Assembly: GCA_031553655.1 (NCBI GenBank) | Contig: JAVBLG010000044.1 | Location: 1 to 64,000, forward strand | Direction of reading: 5' to 3' | Length of the DNA stretch: 64,000 bases | Source: JAVBLG01 sp031553655 | GTDB lineage: Bacteria > Desulfobacterota > Desulfovibrionia > Desulfovibrionales > Desulfovibrionaceae | In this document: piece by piece, positions 33,909 to 42,319 of the stretch | Layout: the number at the start of each line of letters is the position of its first letter | Position numbering within the stretch: the first letter of the stretch is position 1 | The notes under the pieces: generated by a model | What the model saw: only the letters and a program-made list of their open reading frames with translations | Database searches by the model: none | Told to the model about the DNA's origin: nothing | Position numbers and translations under genes: made by a program

Positions 33909-35453
33909 TTATTCCCATTCAATGGTGCTTGGCGGCTTGGAGGAAATATCGTAAACAACACGGTTCACGCCCTGAACCTCATTGATTATGCGCCCTGAAA
34001 TGCGCGCCAGCAAGTCGTAGGGCAAGCGGGTCCAGTCGGCGGTCATGGCGTCCACGCTGTCCACCACGCGCAGGGCCACCACATGTTCGTAGGTGCGCCC
34101 GTCGCCCATCACCCCCACGGTTTTCAGCGGCAGCAAAATGGCAAATCCCTGCCATACTTTGCGATACCAGCCGCTGGCCTTGAGTTCATCCTGCACCACT
34201 TTGTCGGCTTCGCGCAAAATGGCCAGCCGTTCTTCACTCACTTCGCCAATCACGCGAATAGCCAGCGACGGGCCGGGGAAGGGGTGACGCCATACAATCG
34301 ATTCGGGCAGGCCCAGCTCTTCGGCTACCTTACGCACTTCATCTTTAAAAAGATCGCGCAGGGGCTCCACCAGTTTCATATTCATTTGTTCCGGAAGGCC
34401 ACCCACATTGTGATGGCTCTTTATAACCGCCGACGGCCCCTTGGGTGATATGGACTCGATCACGTCGGGGTAAATGGTGCCCTGGGCCAGAAAGTCCACA
34501 TTGCCTATGGCCTTAGCTTCCTTGTCGAAAATTTCGATGAAAGTGTGCCCGATGATGTGTCGCTTTTTTTCGGGGTCTTCCACTCCGGACAAACGTGAGA
34601 GGAATTGCTCAGAGGCATTGACCAGCTTGAGGTTCAGGTCGAAATGCTCGCGCAGGTAGCCCACCACTTCTTCTGATTCGTTCTTGCGCATCAGGCCGTG
34701 ATCCACAAAAATGCAGTGCAGGCGGTGGCCTATGGCCTTGTTGAGCAGTACTGCCACTACTGTAGAGTCTATCCCACCGGAGAGGGCACACACAACATGA
34801 CTGTTGCCGATTTTTTCCTTCATCTCGGCAATGGCGCGCTCAACAAAGGAAGACATTGTCCAGTCATTTTTGAGCCCGCAAATTTCAAAAATGAAGTTGC
34901 GCAGAATTTTCACGCCATCTTCGCTGTGATGTACTTCAGGGTGGAACTGTACACCGTAGATACGCCGCTCAACATTGGACATGGCCGCTATTTCGACCTT
35001 TTCCGTATGCCCTCCGGCCACAAATCCGGGCGGGACAGCATTTACCGTGTCACCGTGGCTCATCCACACCCTGGAAGTGGAAGACATGTCCATGCCGCGC
35101 CATAACGGAGAGGAGCCGGTTACAGTCAATTCCGCCGGGCCATATTCGCGCGCGGTTGAGCGCGTAAGCTCGCCGCCGAGGGCCTGGGCCAGAATCTGCA
35201 TGCCATAGCATATACCCAGCACCGGCACACCTAGTTCCAGAAGCTTCATATCCAGAGCAGGGGCGCCTTCTTCTCCTACGCTGGCCGGGCCTCCGGAAAG
35301 AATCAGCGCCGAAGGCTTGAGATCGCGCACAAAATCGGAACTGACCGTGCAGGGATGAATTTCGGAGTATACTCCGGCCTCGCGCACACGGCGGGCTATA
35401 AGCTGGGTAACCTGGGAACCGTAATCAATAATTACTACCTTGCTGTGGGGCAC
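33909..35453 (-). CDS. guaA: GMP synthase (glutamine-hydrolysing)
   Basis: 514 aa. Glutamine amidotransferase class I (1-190) with nucleophile Cys in GICYGMQILAQ and His/Glu in FHPEVHHSE. The ATP-pyrophosphatase domain has ALSGGIDSTVVAVL, and a dimerisation domain ends GVNRVVYDISSKPPSTIEWE. Converts XMP to GMP. The start is GTG at 35453 with AGGAG upstream. It follows guaB by 73 bp, a classic pair. Confidence 0.98.
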   Translation of the reverse strand: MPHSKVVIIDYGSQVTQLIARRVREAGVYSEIHPCTVSSDFVRDLKPSALILSGGPASVGEEGAPALDMKLLELGVPVLGICYGMQILAQALGGELTRSTAREYGPAELTVTGSSPLWRGMDMSSTSRVWMSHGDTVNAVPPGFVAGGHTEKVEIAAMSNVERRIYGVQFHPEVHHSEDGVKILRNFIFEICGLKNDWTMSSFVERAIAEMKEKIGNSHVVCALSGGIDSTVVAVLLNKAIGHRLHCIFVDHGLMRKNESEEVVGYLREHFDLNLKLVNASEQFLSRLSGVEDPEKKRHIIGHTFIEIFDKEAKAIGNVDFLAQGTIYPDVIESISPKGPSAVIKSHHNVGGLPEQMNMKLVEPLRDLFKDEVRKVAEELGLPESIVWRHPFPGPSLAIRVIGEVSEERLAILREADKVVQDELKASGWYRKVWQGFAILLPLKTVGVMGDGRTYEHVVALRVVDSVDAMTADWTRLPYDLLARISGRIINEVQGVNRVVYDISSKPPSTIEWE

Positions 35454-35526
35454 GGAGCTACTCCTGAGCTTTTGGGTTTATTTAAGTTTTATATAAATAA
35501 AGCTCTATATTACATGTCGGCGTTTC

Positions 35527-36984
35527 CTAATTGTCAACGCGGTAATTCGGCGCTTCCTTGGTGATAATTACGTCATGCACATGGCTTTCGCGCAGGCCGG
35601 CGGCCGATATTTCACAAACCTGCGCCTTTTCGCGCAGAGTTTTTAGACTGTCCGCCCCGGTATAGCCCATGCCCGAGCGCAGCCCGCCCATGAGTTGATA
35701 GATGGAATCCATCACGCCACCGCGATAGGGCACGCGGCCCACAATACCCTCGGGAACCAGCTTTTTGCTGCTCTTCTGGAAGTAACGGTCACTACTGCCT
35801 TCCTTCATGGCGTCGATGGAACCCATGCCGCGATATATTTTATAGGTGCGGCCCTGGTAGAGTATAGTTTCGCCGGGGCTTTCCTCAGTTCCGGCGAACA
35901 GTCCGCCTACCATCACCGAGTCGGCTCCAACGGCCAGAGCCTTAACGATGTCGCCGGAAAACTTGATGCCTCCGTCGGCTATGCAGGTGCGCCCAAGCTC
36001 TTTGGCGGCGCGCGAGGCATTGATTATTGCTGTAACCTGGGGCACACCCACACCGGCCACTATGCGCGTGGTGCATATAGAACCGGGGCCGATGCCCACT
36101 TTCACCGAGTCGGCACCGGCCTCAAGAATGGCCTTGGCCCCCTCGTAGGTGCCTACATTTCCGGCTACAAGCCGACAATCGGGGAAGGCATGCTTGAGCA
36201 TGCGGATAGCCCGCAATATATTGGCCGAATGCCCGTGCGCCGAATCCAGCACCAGTACGTCGGCTCCGGCTGCCAGAAGCTCTGAGGCGCGCTCTTCGCA
36301 ATCACCGCCCACGCCTATGGCCGCGCCAACCCTCAGGCGGCCTTTGTCGTCCTTGCATGAATCGGGATATTTTTGAACTTTGTCAATATCTTTCATGGTG
36401 ATGAGGCCGCGCAGGCAGTTGTTTTCATCCACCACCAGCAGTTTTTCAATACGATGTCGATGCAGATGCTCACGCGATTCATCAAGGGTTGTGCCTACGG
36501 GCACTGTAACCAGATTTTCGCCGGTCATTACCTCACGCACCTTTGTGTCCGGGGCGTCCTTCACAAAACGCACGTCGCGGTTGGTGAGAATGCCCACCAG
36601 CCTGGTTCCGTCAACCACCGGCAGGCCGGAAACGCGGTATTCCGACATCAGATCCAGGGCGTGCTGCACGCTGTCGCCTGAAGATACGGTAACCGGATCG
36701 AGAATCATGCCGCTTTCCGATTTTTTGACCTTTTCCACTTCGAGGCGTTGGCTCGCCACGGGCATATTTTTATGAACAATGCCTATTCCACCCATGCGGG
36801 CCATGGATATGGCCATGGCCGACTCGGTAACTGTGTCCATTGCCGCCGAAAGCAGCGGAATGCGCAAGGGAATGTCGGGGGTAAGAAAAGTGGAGATGTC
36901 AACCTGATCAGGAGTAACCTCCGAATAAGCCGGAATAAGCAGAATGTCGTCAAAAGTTAGGGCCTTGCCCAAATTGGTAAACAT
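35527..36984 (-). CDS. guaB: IMP dehydrogenase
   Basis: 485 aa. TIM barrel interrupted by two CBS domains (about 95-205). Catalytic Cys loop GIGPGSICTTRIVAGVGVPQ at about 300, and flap YRGMGSIDAMKEGSS. Oxidises IMP to XMP with NAD, the committing step to GMP. Preceded by a good sigma-70 promoter at 37032-37060. Confidence 0.98.
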   Translation of the reverse strand: MFTNLGKALTFDDILLIPAYSEVTPDQVDISTFLTPDIPLRIPLLSAAMDTVTESAMAISMARMGGIGIVHKNMPVASQRLEVEKVKKSESGMILDPVTVSSGDSVQHALDLMSEYRVSGLPVVDGTRLVGILTNRDVRFVKDAPDTKVREVMTGENLVTVPVGTTLDESREHLHRHRIEKLLVVDENNCLRGLITMKDIDKVQKYPDSCKDDKGRLRVGAAIGVGGDCEERASELLAAGADVLVLDSAHGHSANILRAIRMLKHAFPDCRLVAGNVGTYEGAKAILEAGADSVKVGIGPGSICTTRIVAGVGVPQVTAIINASRAAKELGRTCIADGGIKFSGDIVKALAVGADSVMVGGLFAGTEESPGETILYQGRTYKIYRGMGSIDAMKEGSSDRYFQKSSKKLVPEGIVGRVPYRGGVMDSIYQLMGGLRSGMGYTGADSLKTLREKAQVCEISAAGLRESHVHDVIITKEAPNYRVDN

Positions 36985-37031
36985 TGGCGCTCTCTTATTT
37001 GCTTGTAATTGTTAACAAATTTTAAACCGAT

Positions 37032-37060
37032 AGCATAACCCCAGCCAGAAATTATGTCAA
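37032..37060 (-). promoter_or_regulatory. sigma-70 promoter of guaBA
   Basis: Minus strand TTGACA, 17-bp spacer, TATGCT; about 48 bp before the guaB ATG. A perfect -35 and optimal spacing make this one of the clearest promoters in the window. Confidence 0.75.
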
Positions 37061-37096
37061 TGTGCGTGTAAGATGGTTTTATTTGGAAAAATAATG

Positions 37097-37126
37097 TTGA
37101 CAAGAAGCGCCTTCCTGAGATAGACA
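37097..37126 (+). promoter_or_regulatory. sigma-70 promoter of tRNA-Val
   Basis: TTGACA, 18-bp spacer, TAGACA, with the tRNA 5' end 11 bp further on. It is back to back with the guaBA promoter. Confidence 0.65.
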
Positions 37127-37137
37127 TCTTTTGCACC

Positions 37138-37213
37138 GGGCAGTTAGCTCAGCTGGTAGAGCACCGCCTTCACACGGCGGGGGCCACAGGTTCAAGTCCT
37201 GTACTGCCCACCA
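37138..37213 (+). tRNA. tRNA-Val (anticodon CAC)
   Basis: A 76-nt cloverleaf with acceptor GGGCAGT/ACTGCCC, D arm GCTCAGCTGGTAGAGC, and anticodon stem CCGCC/GGCGG around TTCACAC, so the anticodon is CAC, reading GUG. The T arm is ACAGG-TTCAAGT-CCTGT. CCA (37211-37213) is encoded. Confidence 0.97.
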
Positions 37214-37221
37214 GTAATTTC

Positions 37222-37254
37222 AAGGGGTTGCGATGAAAGTCGTAACCCCTTTTT
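37222..37254 (+). terminator. intrinsic terminator of tRNA-Val
   Basis: AAGGGGTTGCGA and TCGTAACCCCTT pair (one mismatch) around TGAAAG and are followed by TTTT, 9 nt after the CCA end. Confidence 0.85.
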
Positions 37255-37475
37255 GCGTATTGAGGGTTCTTCCCCAAAGAAGGGGGCGGGTCCTTTTTTC
37301 CACTTTTTTATGAAGAGCTGTCTTTGTTTGACTTCATGCAGCCAAGTGGATACATATTATCCATGAGAGCAGTCACGGGCCGCCAGAGTATTCCTCTAAT
37401 TTAATTCGTAAAACACTCTAAAATTGGCCAAAAGAGTCAAACTTCCAAACTTGTTTGCAACAAGGGGGCAAGCTC

Positions 37476-38750
37476 ATGCTCAACCGGCTGAAAAGCGTTT
37501 TCCACGGAGATCTACTTGTCTTTTGCGCCGGGGCCGTACTTATCGGCCTGGCAGCCATGCTTCTTTCGCGCTCCGCCGGGCTGGCTTTTCACCTGTTTGA
37601 ACGCCTCCAGACTCATTGGTGGTGGCCTTTTTTGTCTTTGCCCTTGGGCGGTATGGCCCTGGTCTGGTTTATACGCAAGGTGGGTCCGGGAACGGAAGGC
37701 AGCGGAATACAGCAGGCTGTGGCCGCTCTTGAAGTGGCGTCCTCTTCGGAAAAAGTCGGCCTATTGGTGAACATGCGTCTGGCTGCGGCCAAGTTCGTGG
37801 CTATAGTGGGAGGCTTGGGTTCCGGTTTTGTTTTGGGACTGGAAGGGCCAACAGTGCAGATAGGTGCTGCCGCCATGTATTCGTTGCGTCGTTTTTTGCC
37901 CCAAAACAGTAAGGTGGCGCGCAAGCAACTCATAACGGCCGGAGGCGCCGCGGGCATAGCCGCCGCCTTCAGCGCGCCCATGGCCGGAATTATGTTTGCG
38001 GTGGAGGAGCTTTCCCACTCTGTGGACCGCCATACTTCCGCCAAAGTTATGCTGGCTGTGGCTCTGGCCGGGGCGGTTCCCATGTTTCTTGACGAAAAGA
38101 ACAGCTACTTCGGGCACATTACGCTGTTGCGCCATGATCCTCTGGAACTTATCCTCATTTTGTTGCTGGTGGCGGCGGCAGGCGGGGCGCTTGGCGGGCT
38201 GTTTTCCTGGTTGTCCATATACTCCCACCGTTGGCTTCCCTCTAAAATAAGGCGCATACAGGCGTGCCGCCCCTATCTATTTGTGGTGCTGTGCGGCCTG
38301 TTCATTGCCGTTTGCGGGCTTGGCGCGCCTGTTTTCGGCAGCGGAGCCGAAAGAGCCACCATGGCCCTGAACGGGGAATTTACCCCGGAATGGCAATATG
38401 TTCCGCTAAAATTTGCGGCTTTTCTCGCCACCACACTCACCGGACTGCCAGGCGGAATTTTTGCGCCTTCGCTTTCGTTGGGGGTGGGGTTAGGCAGCTT
38501 GTTGAGTTTTTTGGGCGATCCGGTATGGCAGGCCGAAATAATGTGTGCCGGCATGGTAGCGGTACTGGCCGGTGTAACCCGCGCCCCGCTGACGGCCGCA
38601 TTCATAGTCATAGAGATGACCGACGGCCATGTCATGATTCTGGAGGCGCTGCTTGTGGCCCTGATTGCCGGAACCTTGGCCCGCAGATTTCACACCCGTT
38701 ATTATCACGAATTGGCCAGGCGGGCTTTGCGCGAGATTTCGGCTAAGTGA
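37476..38750 (+). CDS. clcA: ClC-family chloride channel/transporter
   Basis: About 424 aa from ATG 37476 (AAGGGGG upstream). Selectivity-filter motifs: GTEGSGIQQ, GLEGPTVQIG (the usual GREGP Glu is kept, Arg changed to Leu), and GLPGGIFAPSLSLGVG. About 10 membrane helices; no C-terminal CBS domains. Probably exchanges chloride (or another anion) for protons. Followed by a 132-bp gap. Confidence 0.92.
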   Translation: MLNRLKSVFHGDLLVFCAGAVLIGLAAMLLSRSAGLAFHLFERLQTHWWWPFLSLPLGGMALVWFIRKVGPGTEGSGIQQAVAALEVASSSEKVGLLVNMRLAAAKFVAIVGGLGSGFVLGLEGPTVQIGAAAMYSLRRFLPQNSKVARKQLITAGGAAGIAAAFSAPMAGIMFAVEELSHSVDRHTSAKVMLAVALAGAVPMFLDEKNSYFGHITLLRHDPLELILILLLVAAAGGALGGLFSWLSIYSHRWLPSKIRRIQACRPYLFVVLCGLFIAVCGLGAPVFGSGAERATMALNGEFTPEWQYVPLKFAAFLATTLTGLPGGIFAPSLSLGVGLGSLLSFLGDPVWQAEIMCAGMVAVLAGVTRAPLTAAFIVIEMTDGHVMILEALLVALIAGTLARRFHTRYYHELARRALREISAK

Positions 38751-38882
38751 TTTCGACTTCTTAATTCCCGAATTTTATTGATGAATAATTTTATACGCAG
38801 TGGCCTTTATGTTCGCCTCGGGCTATTGAGCATAATATGATTTTGATTTATCTTGCCGCCATATAATAATTTAGGAGGGGCT

Positions 38883-39281
38883 ATGAGAGCGCTTTTATTC
38901 ATTTTGGCCGGCATGCTTGCCTGGGGGGCCGCAATCCCGTCCATTCCCGAGGCTCAGGCTGAGCGGCTGGTGGCATATTCATATCACCGCGGTGACGCTG
39001 CCGACCTGAAACGGGAATTTCGGGATTTGTGGCGTGATCTCAATGATTTCAGACATAAACACAGTTTTCAGGCTCAGGGCTTCAGTTCCAGAGGGCCTTA
39101 TGGCGTGTGGATGAGAAGAGTTGAAGATGCCGGACGTCGTTATCCAGACAGGCTGCAGAGGCAGATGGGCCTTGTTTTTGCCGAGTTGCGCCAGGTAGGT
39201 CTGGATTATGAACGCACCAGAGGCAACGGCAGTCGACATACGCAGCAGAAGGCGGCGGCGTTTGACCGCGCGTTGCGATAA
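38883..39281 (+). CDS. small secreted protein, unknown
   Basis: 132 aa from ATG 38883 with AGGAGGGG upstream. A signal peptide (about 1-25, cleavage near AQA), then a charged helical domain rich in Arg and Asp (LKREFRDLWRDLNDFRHKH). It has no Cys, no repeats, and no family I recognise. Exported to the periplasm by prediction. Ends at a clear terminator. Confidence 0.7.
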   Translation: MRALLFILAGMLAWGAAIPSIPEAQAERLVAYSYHRGDAADLKREFRDLWRDLNDFRHKHSFQAQGFSSRGPYGVWMRRVEDAGRRYPDRLQRQMGLVFAELRQVGLDYERTRGNGSRHTQQKAAAFDRALR

Positions 39282-39288
39282 ATATTTT

Positions 39289-39332
39289 TTTCGGGGCTGC
39301 CGACATGCCGCCAGTGGCCCCGAAGCTTTTTC
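39289..39332 (+). terminator. intrinsic terminator of the small secreted protein gene
   Basis: TCGGGGC (39291-39297)/GCCCCGA (39317-39323) with a 19-nt loop, extended by a T-A pair and followed by AGCTTTTTCT. Confidence 0.7.
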
Positions 39333-39347
39333 TCCGTCGGAGACACC

Positions 39348-40301
39348 TTATGGAATATACATGCAGCGCGGCGGGAATTCTCCTTCCAGCGGCAGATCGG
39401 GCAGGGTCAGCAAATGGGGAGTCACCACGCGCATCAAGGCTGAATTCCAGGGAATGATATCGTAAATTTCGCCCAGAGGGGCCACAGGGTATTGCGTTAC
39501 GCGTCCGCTGTCATCAAGATGGAACAGCACCATGCCGCCGCCCGCTCCTTCGCGCACATGGCGGCGCGTGCTGCCGCCCATCAGCCAACCGTCACCCACG
39601 CGCATGCAGCCGCGCAGGAAATGGGTGTCGGTTATTTTGTAGGAATGCGCAAGACACAGTGTGCCATTGCTCCTTGGTTCAAAATGGTACAACTCGCCTG
39701 TGGAAGACGAGCAGCAATACACGCATTTTTCATGTTCCACCAGTGAATGCGGGCAATTCAGGCCCGACGCCGCTATGGTGGATATAGTACGTCTGCTCTG
39801 GCGGCGAATATGAAAAATTACACCCAGCCCCTCCTTATTCCAGGCAGGCCAGTCTTTTTTTAGATGTTGAAAAGGCTGATAATGGAAGGCTGAAGCCAGA
39901 ATTCCGCCTCGCCACGGTATGATATCATTAAGATGTATGGCATCCGGCGGAAGGGGACCTTCCCAGCCCTCAAGAGGCGAGCAGCTTATGGCGTCTCCCT
40001 CGTCCGGCATCATCAACACCCGCGAATTGCCGGTGTCGGCCAGCCCCATTATCCCACCGCCCAGCACCTTGACGCTGTGGGCCAGGTTATCGTGCGGGCC
40101 GGGCAGAAGGCGTTGCTTGACTCCATTGGCGTTTATGGTGGTAAGCGTGTTATCCGAAGCCACCCACAAATTGCGCTCGTCGGCGCAAACCCCGCAGGTG
40201 CGCAGAGTATTGCCCGGGCAGTACCAGAACACCTGGCGTTCGACAAGGTCGTAACCAACTAGAGCTACGGCGCTGTTTACACAACTTATGAGCAGTTTCA
40301 T
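39348..40301 (-). CDS. beta-propeller-like protein of unknown function
   Basis: 317 aa, no signal peptide. Repeated strand motifs of propeller type: NLWVASDNTLTTINANG, GGIMGLADTGNSRVLMM, GDGWLMGGSTRRHVREG and GEIYDIIPWNSALM. This resembles DUF4915/TPR-glycosyl-associated propellers, but I cannot assign it. Several Cys (CGVC, CVYCCSS) are unusual for a propeller. Divergently arranged with lpdA across a 386-bp gap. Confidence 0.6.
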   Translation of the reverse strand: MKLLISCVNSAVALVGYDLVERQVFWYCPGNTLRTCGVCADERNLWVASDNTLTTINANGVKQRLLPGPHDNLAHSVKVLGGGIMGLADTGNSRVLMMPDEGDAISCSPLEGWEGPLPPDAIHLNDIIPWRGGILASAFHYQPFQHLKKDWPAWNKEGLGVIFHIRRQSRRTISTIAASGLNCPHSLVEHEKCVYCCSSSTGELYHFEPRSNGTLCLAHSYKITDTHFLRGCMRVGDGWLMGGSTRRHVREGAGGGMVLFHLDDSGRVTQYPVAPLGEIYDIIPWNSALMRVVTPHLLTLPDLPLEGEFPPRCMYIP

Positions 40302-40687
40302 TGAGTCTCCATATTTTAGGCGGCGGGGGCAATTTGGCGTTATACGAGGCCCGTACGCGGCGATGAAGCGGATACTTGACCATCCCCTCGAAGGAGGTTA
40401 AGCCTAAGCGTATTGCCGTAAAGTCGATTTGAAGCCTTCCCTTTATCAAAACTTCCCTTATGGTCCAAACCCTCCCCCCTTCAGGGGGAAAAATTGAATG
40501 ACAAGACGGCAAGGCCGAGGGAATCCTTTTTGTAACCCCTTCCTTTAGGGAGGGGCAATCCGCACGGCTCCTATCCGCCGCAGACGGAGTCAGTCGGCGG
40601 ATGGAGTTGACTGTGGATTGAAATATGCCGGTTCCTTCACGTCTTGATCCGGCCTCCAACATAAATCATATTTTTTGAGAGGATGCA
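40302..40687. other. 386-bp gap between propeller gene and lpdA
   Basis: No gene. It contains a segment TTTGGCGTTATACGAGG (about 40335), similar to the start of R4, and small hairpins CCCCCTTCAGGGGG (about 40475) and CCCCTTCC/GGGAGGGG (40537-40554). Repeat R2 copy a (40549-40626) and the lpdA ribosome site GAGAGG also lie here. No confident promoter. Confidence 0.6.
40549..40626. repeat. R2 palindromic repeat, copy a
   Basis: 78 bp from GGAGGGGCAATCCGCACGG to GAAATAT. ATCCGCCG/CGGCGGAT, CTCC/GGAG and CAATCC/GGATTG pair to give a roughly 66-nt imperfect hairpin. It matches 50784-50861 in 73 of 78 positions by eye, without gaps. Confidence 0.85.
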
Positions 40688-42115
40688 ATGAGCACAGCCA
40701 GCGTTATCGTTGTGGGCGGCGGCCCGGGAGGATACACCGCCGCGTTTGCCGCCGCCAGATCCGGGGCCTCCGTCACCCTTGTGGAATCTTCCGCCATTGG
40801 CGGAACCTGTCTTAATGTGGGATGCATTCCCACCAAAGCCATGAAAACTTCAGCTGAAGTTCTGGAAATGGCCCATCGCTTGGCCGAATTCGGCATCAAT
40901 GGCGGTGGAAACGCCGCTGTGGATATGGCCGCGGTAATAGCGCGCAAAAATCGCGTGCGCGAAATTTTGCGAGGAGGTTTGGAAAAAACCTGCGCCAGCC
41001 TGAAAATAAATTATCTGCGCGGCTCGGCCGAACTTCAGGGCGGCGGCAAGGTGGAAGTGAAACTTGCCGATGGCGGCAATGCCTCGGTCAGCGGCGATCA
41101 CATAATTCTGGCTACCGGCTCACACAATATCAATTTGCCCTCGCTTCCCGTTGATCACAAGCGTGTAATCACCAGCGACGACGCGCTGGATCTCACCGAC
41201 CTGCCCGACCACCTGCTGATCGTGGGCGGAGGGGTAATCGGCTGCGAACTTGCTTTCATTTATCGCGCTTTCGGCTGCAAGGTAACTGTTGTGGAAGGCC
41301 AGTCGCGCCTGCTGCCCATTCCTTCCGTTGACGCGGACATGAGCAAGCTGCTTCAGCGCGAAGCCAAAAAACGCGGCATAGCCTGCGAACTTGGCAGCAC
41401 TGTGGAGGGCGTGAGCGTTGATGACAACGGCGTTACGGCCATCATTGGCCCTTCGCCTTTCGTGGACGCCAAAGAAGCCCGTAAGAACAAGATTGAATGT
41501 CGGGCCGATACTGTGCTGGTATGTGTGGGGCGCAGCCCCAATACCGCCGGGCTTGGTCTGGACAAAGCCGGCGTGGCCGTGGACAAGCGAGGCTGGATCA
41601 TAGCCGACGAATATATGAAAACCTCGGCTCCCGGCGTTTATGCCATTGGCGACGTTCTTGGACCTAACAAGATCATGCTGGCTCATGTGGCCTCCACCGA
41701 GGGACTTTGCGCCGTGGCCAACATTTTCGGCAAAAAGGAAGCCATGGATTACAATGTGGTGCCTTCGGGTATTTTCACTTTCCCGGAAATCGGTGTAGTG
41801 GGTCTTTCCGAAGCCCAGGCCAAAGACATGGGAATGGAAGTGCGCGTCAATACCTTCCAGATGCGTGAGTTGGGCAAGGCTCAGGCCATGGGCGAGCTGG
41901 CCGGAATGTTCAAGCTTGTCAGCGAGGCGGGCAGCGGCAGACTGCTTGGCGTACACATAGCCGGTCCGCATGCCACAGACCTGATTGCTGAAGCGGCTTT
42001 GGCCTTGCGCATGAAGGCCACCGCCGCCGATGTGGCCGGAACCATTCATGCCCACCCGACGCTGGCCGAAGGGTTATACGAGGCCGCGCTGGGGCTGACA
42101 CAGGCTCACGGATAA
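40688..42115 (+). CDS. lpdA: dihydrolipoyl dehydrogenase
   Basis: 475 aa. FAD-binding GGGPGGYTAAFAAARSG, redox disulfide GGTCLNVGCIPTKAMK (CxxxxC), NAD-binding VGGGVIGCELAFIYRAFG, FAD GVYAIGDVLGPNKIMLAHVA, and the C-terminal catalytic AGTIHAHPTLAEG (His/Glu pair). It reoxidises lipoyl groups of 2-oxoacid dehydrogenases or the glycine cleavage system; no partner gene is adjacent. A hairpin terminator follows. Confidence 0.96.
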   Translation: MSTASVIVVGGGPGGYTAAFAAARSGASVTLVESSAIGGTCLNVGCIPTKAMKTSAEVLEMAHRLAEFGINGGGNAAVDMAAVIARKNRVREILRGGLEKTCASLKINYLRGSAELQGGGKVEVKLADGGNASVSGDHIILATGSHNINLPSLPVDHKRVITSDDALDLTDLPDHLLIVGGGVIGCELAFIYRAFGCKVTVVEGQSRLLPIPSVDADMSKLLQREAKKRGIACELGSTVEGVSVDDNGVTAIIGPSPFVDAKEARKNKIECRADTVLVCVGRSPNTAGLGLDKAGVAVDKRGWIIADEYMKTSAPGVYAIGDVLGPNKIMLAHVASTEGLCAVANIFGKKEAMDYNVVPSGIFTFPEIGVVGLSEAQAKDMGMEVRVNTFQMRELGKAQAMGELAGMFKLVSEAGSGRLLGVHIAGPHATDLIAEAALALRMKATAADVAGTIHAHPTLAEGLYEAALGLTQAHG

Positions 42116-42164
42116 TCCGTAGTTTGGGCGGAACGCTTATTTTATTTGTTTTTTTAATTATTAC

Positions 42165-42197
42165 AACCCTGGAGGAGTTTTCTTTCAGGGTTTTTTT
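42165..42197 (+). terminator. intrinsic terminator of lpdA
   Basis: AACCCTG (42165-42171)/CAGGGTT (42186-42192), followed by TTTTT, 50 nt after the stop. Confidence 0.8.
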
Positions 42198-42319
42198 CGT
42201 TTGTCGTCAATATGGGCGTAGATTTTTTTTACTAATCCGCTATAATATTTTTTCCAATAATGCCGATAAATTGTTTAATTTCATTTTTTCTTATTCACCT
42301 TTTACGAGGTCGCCTTAAC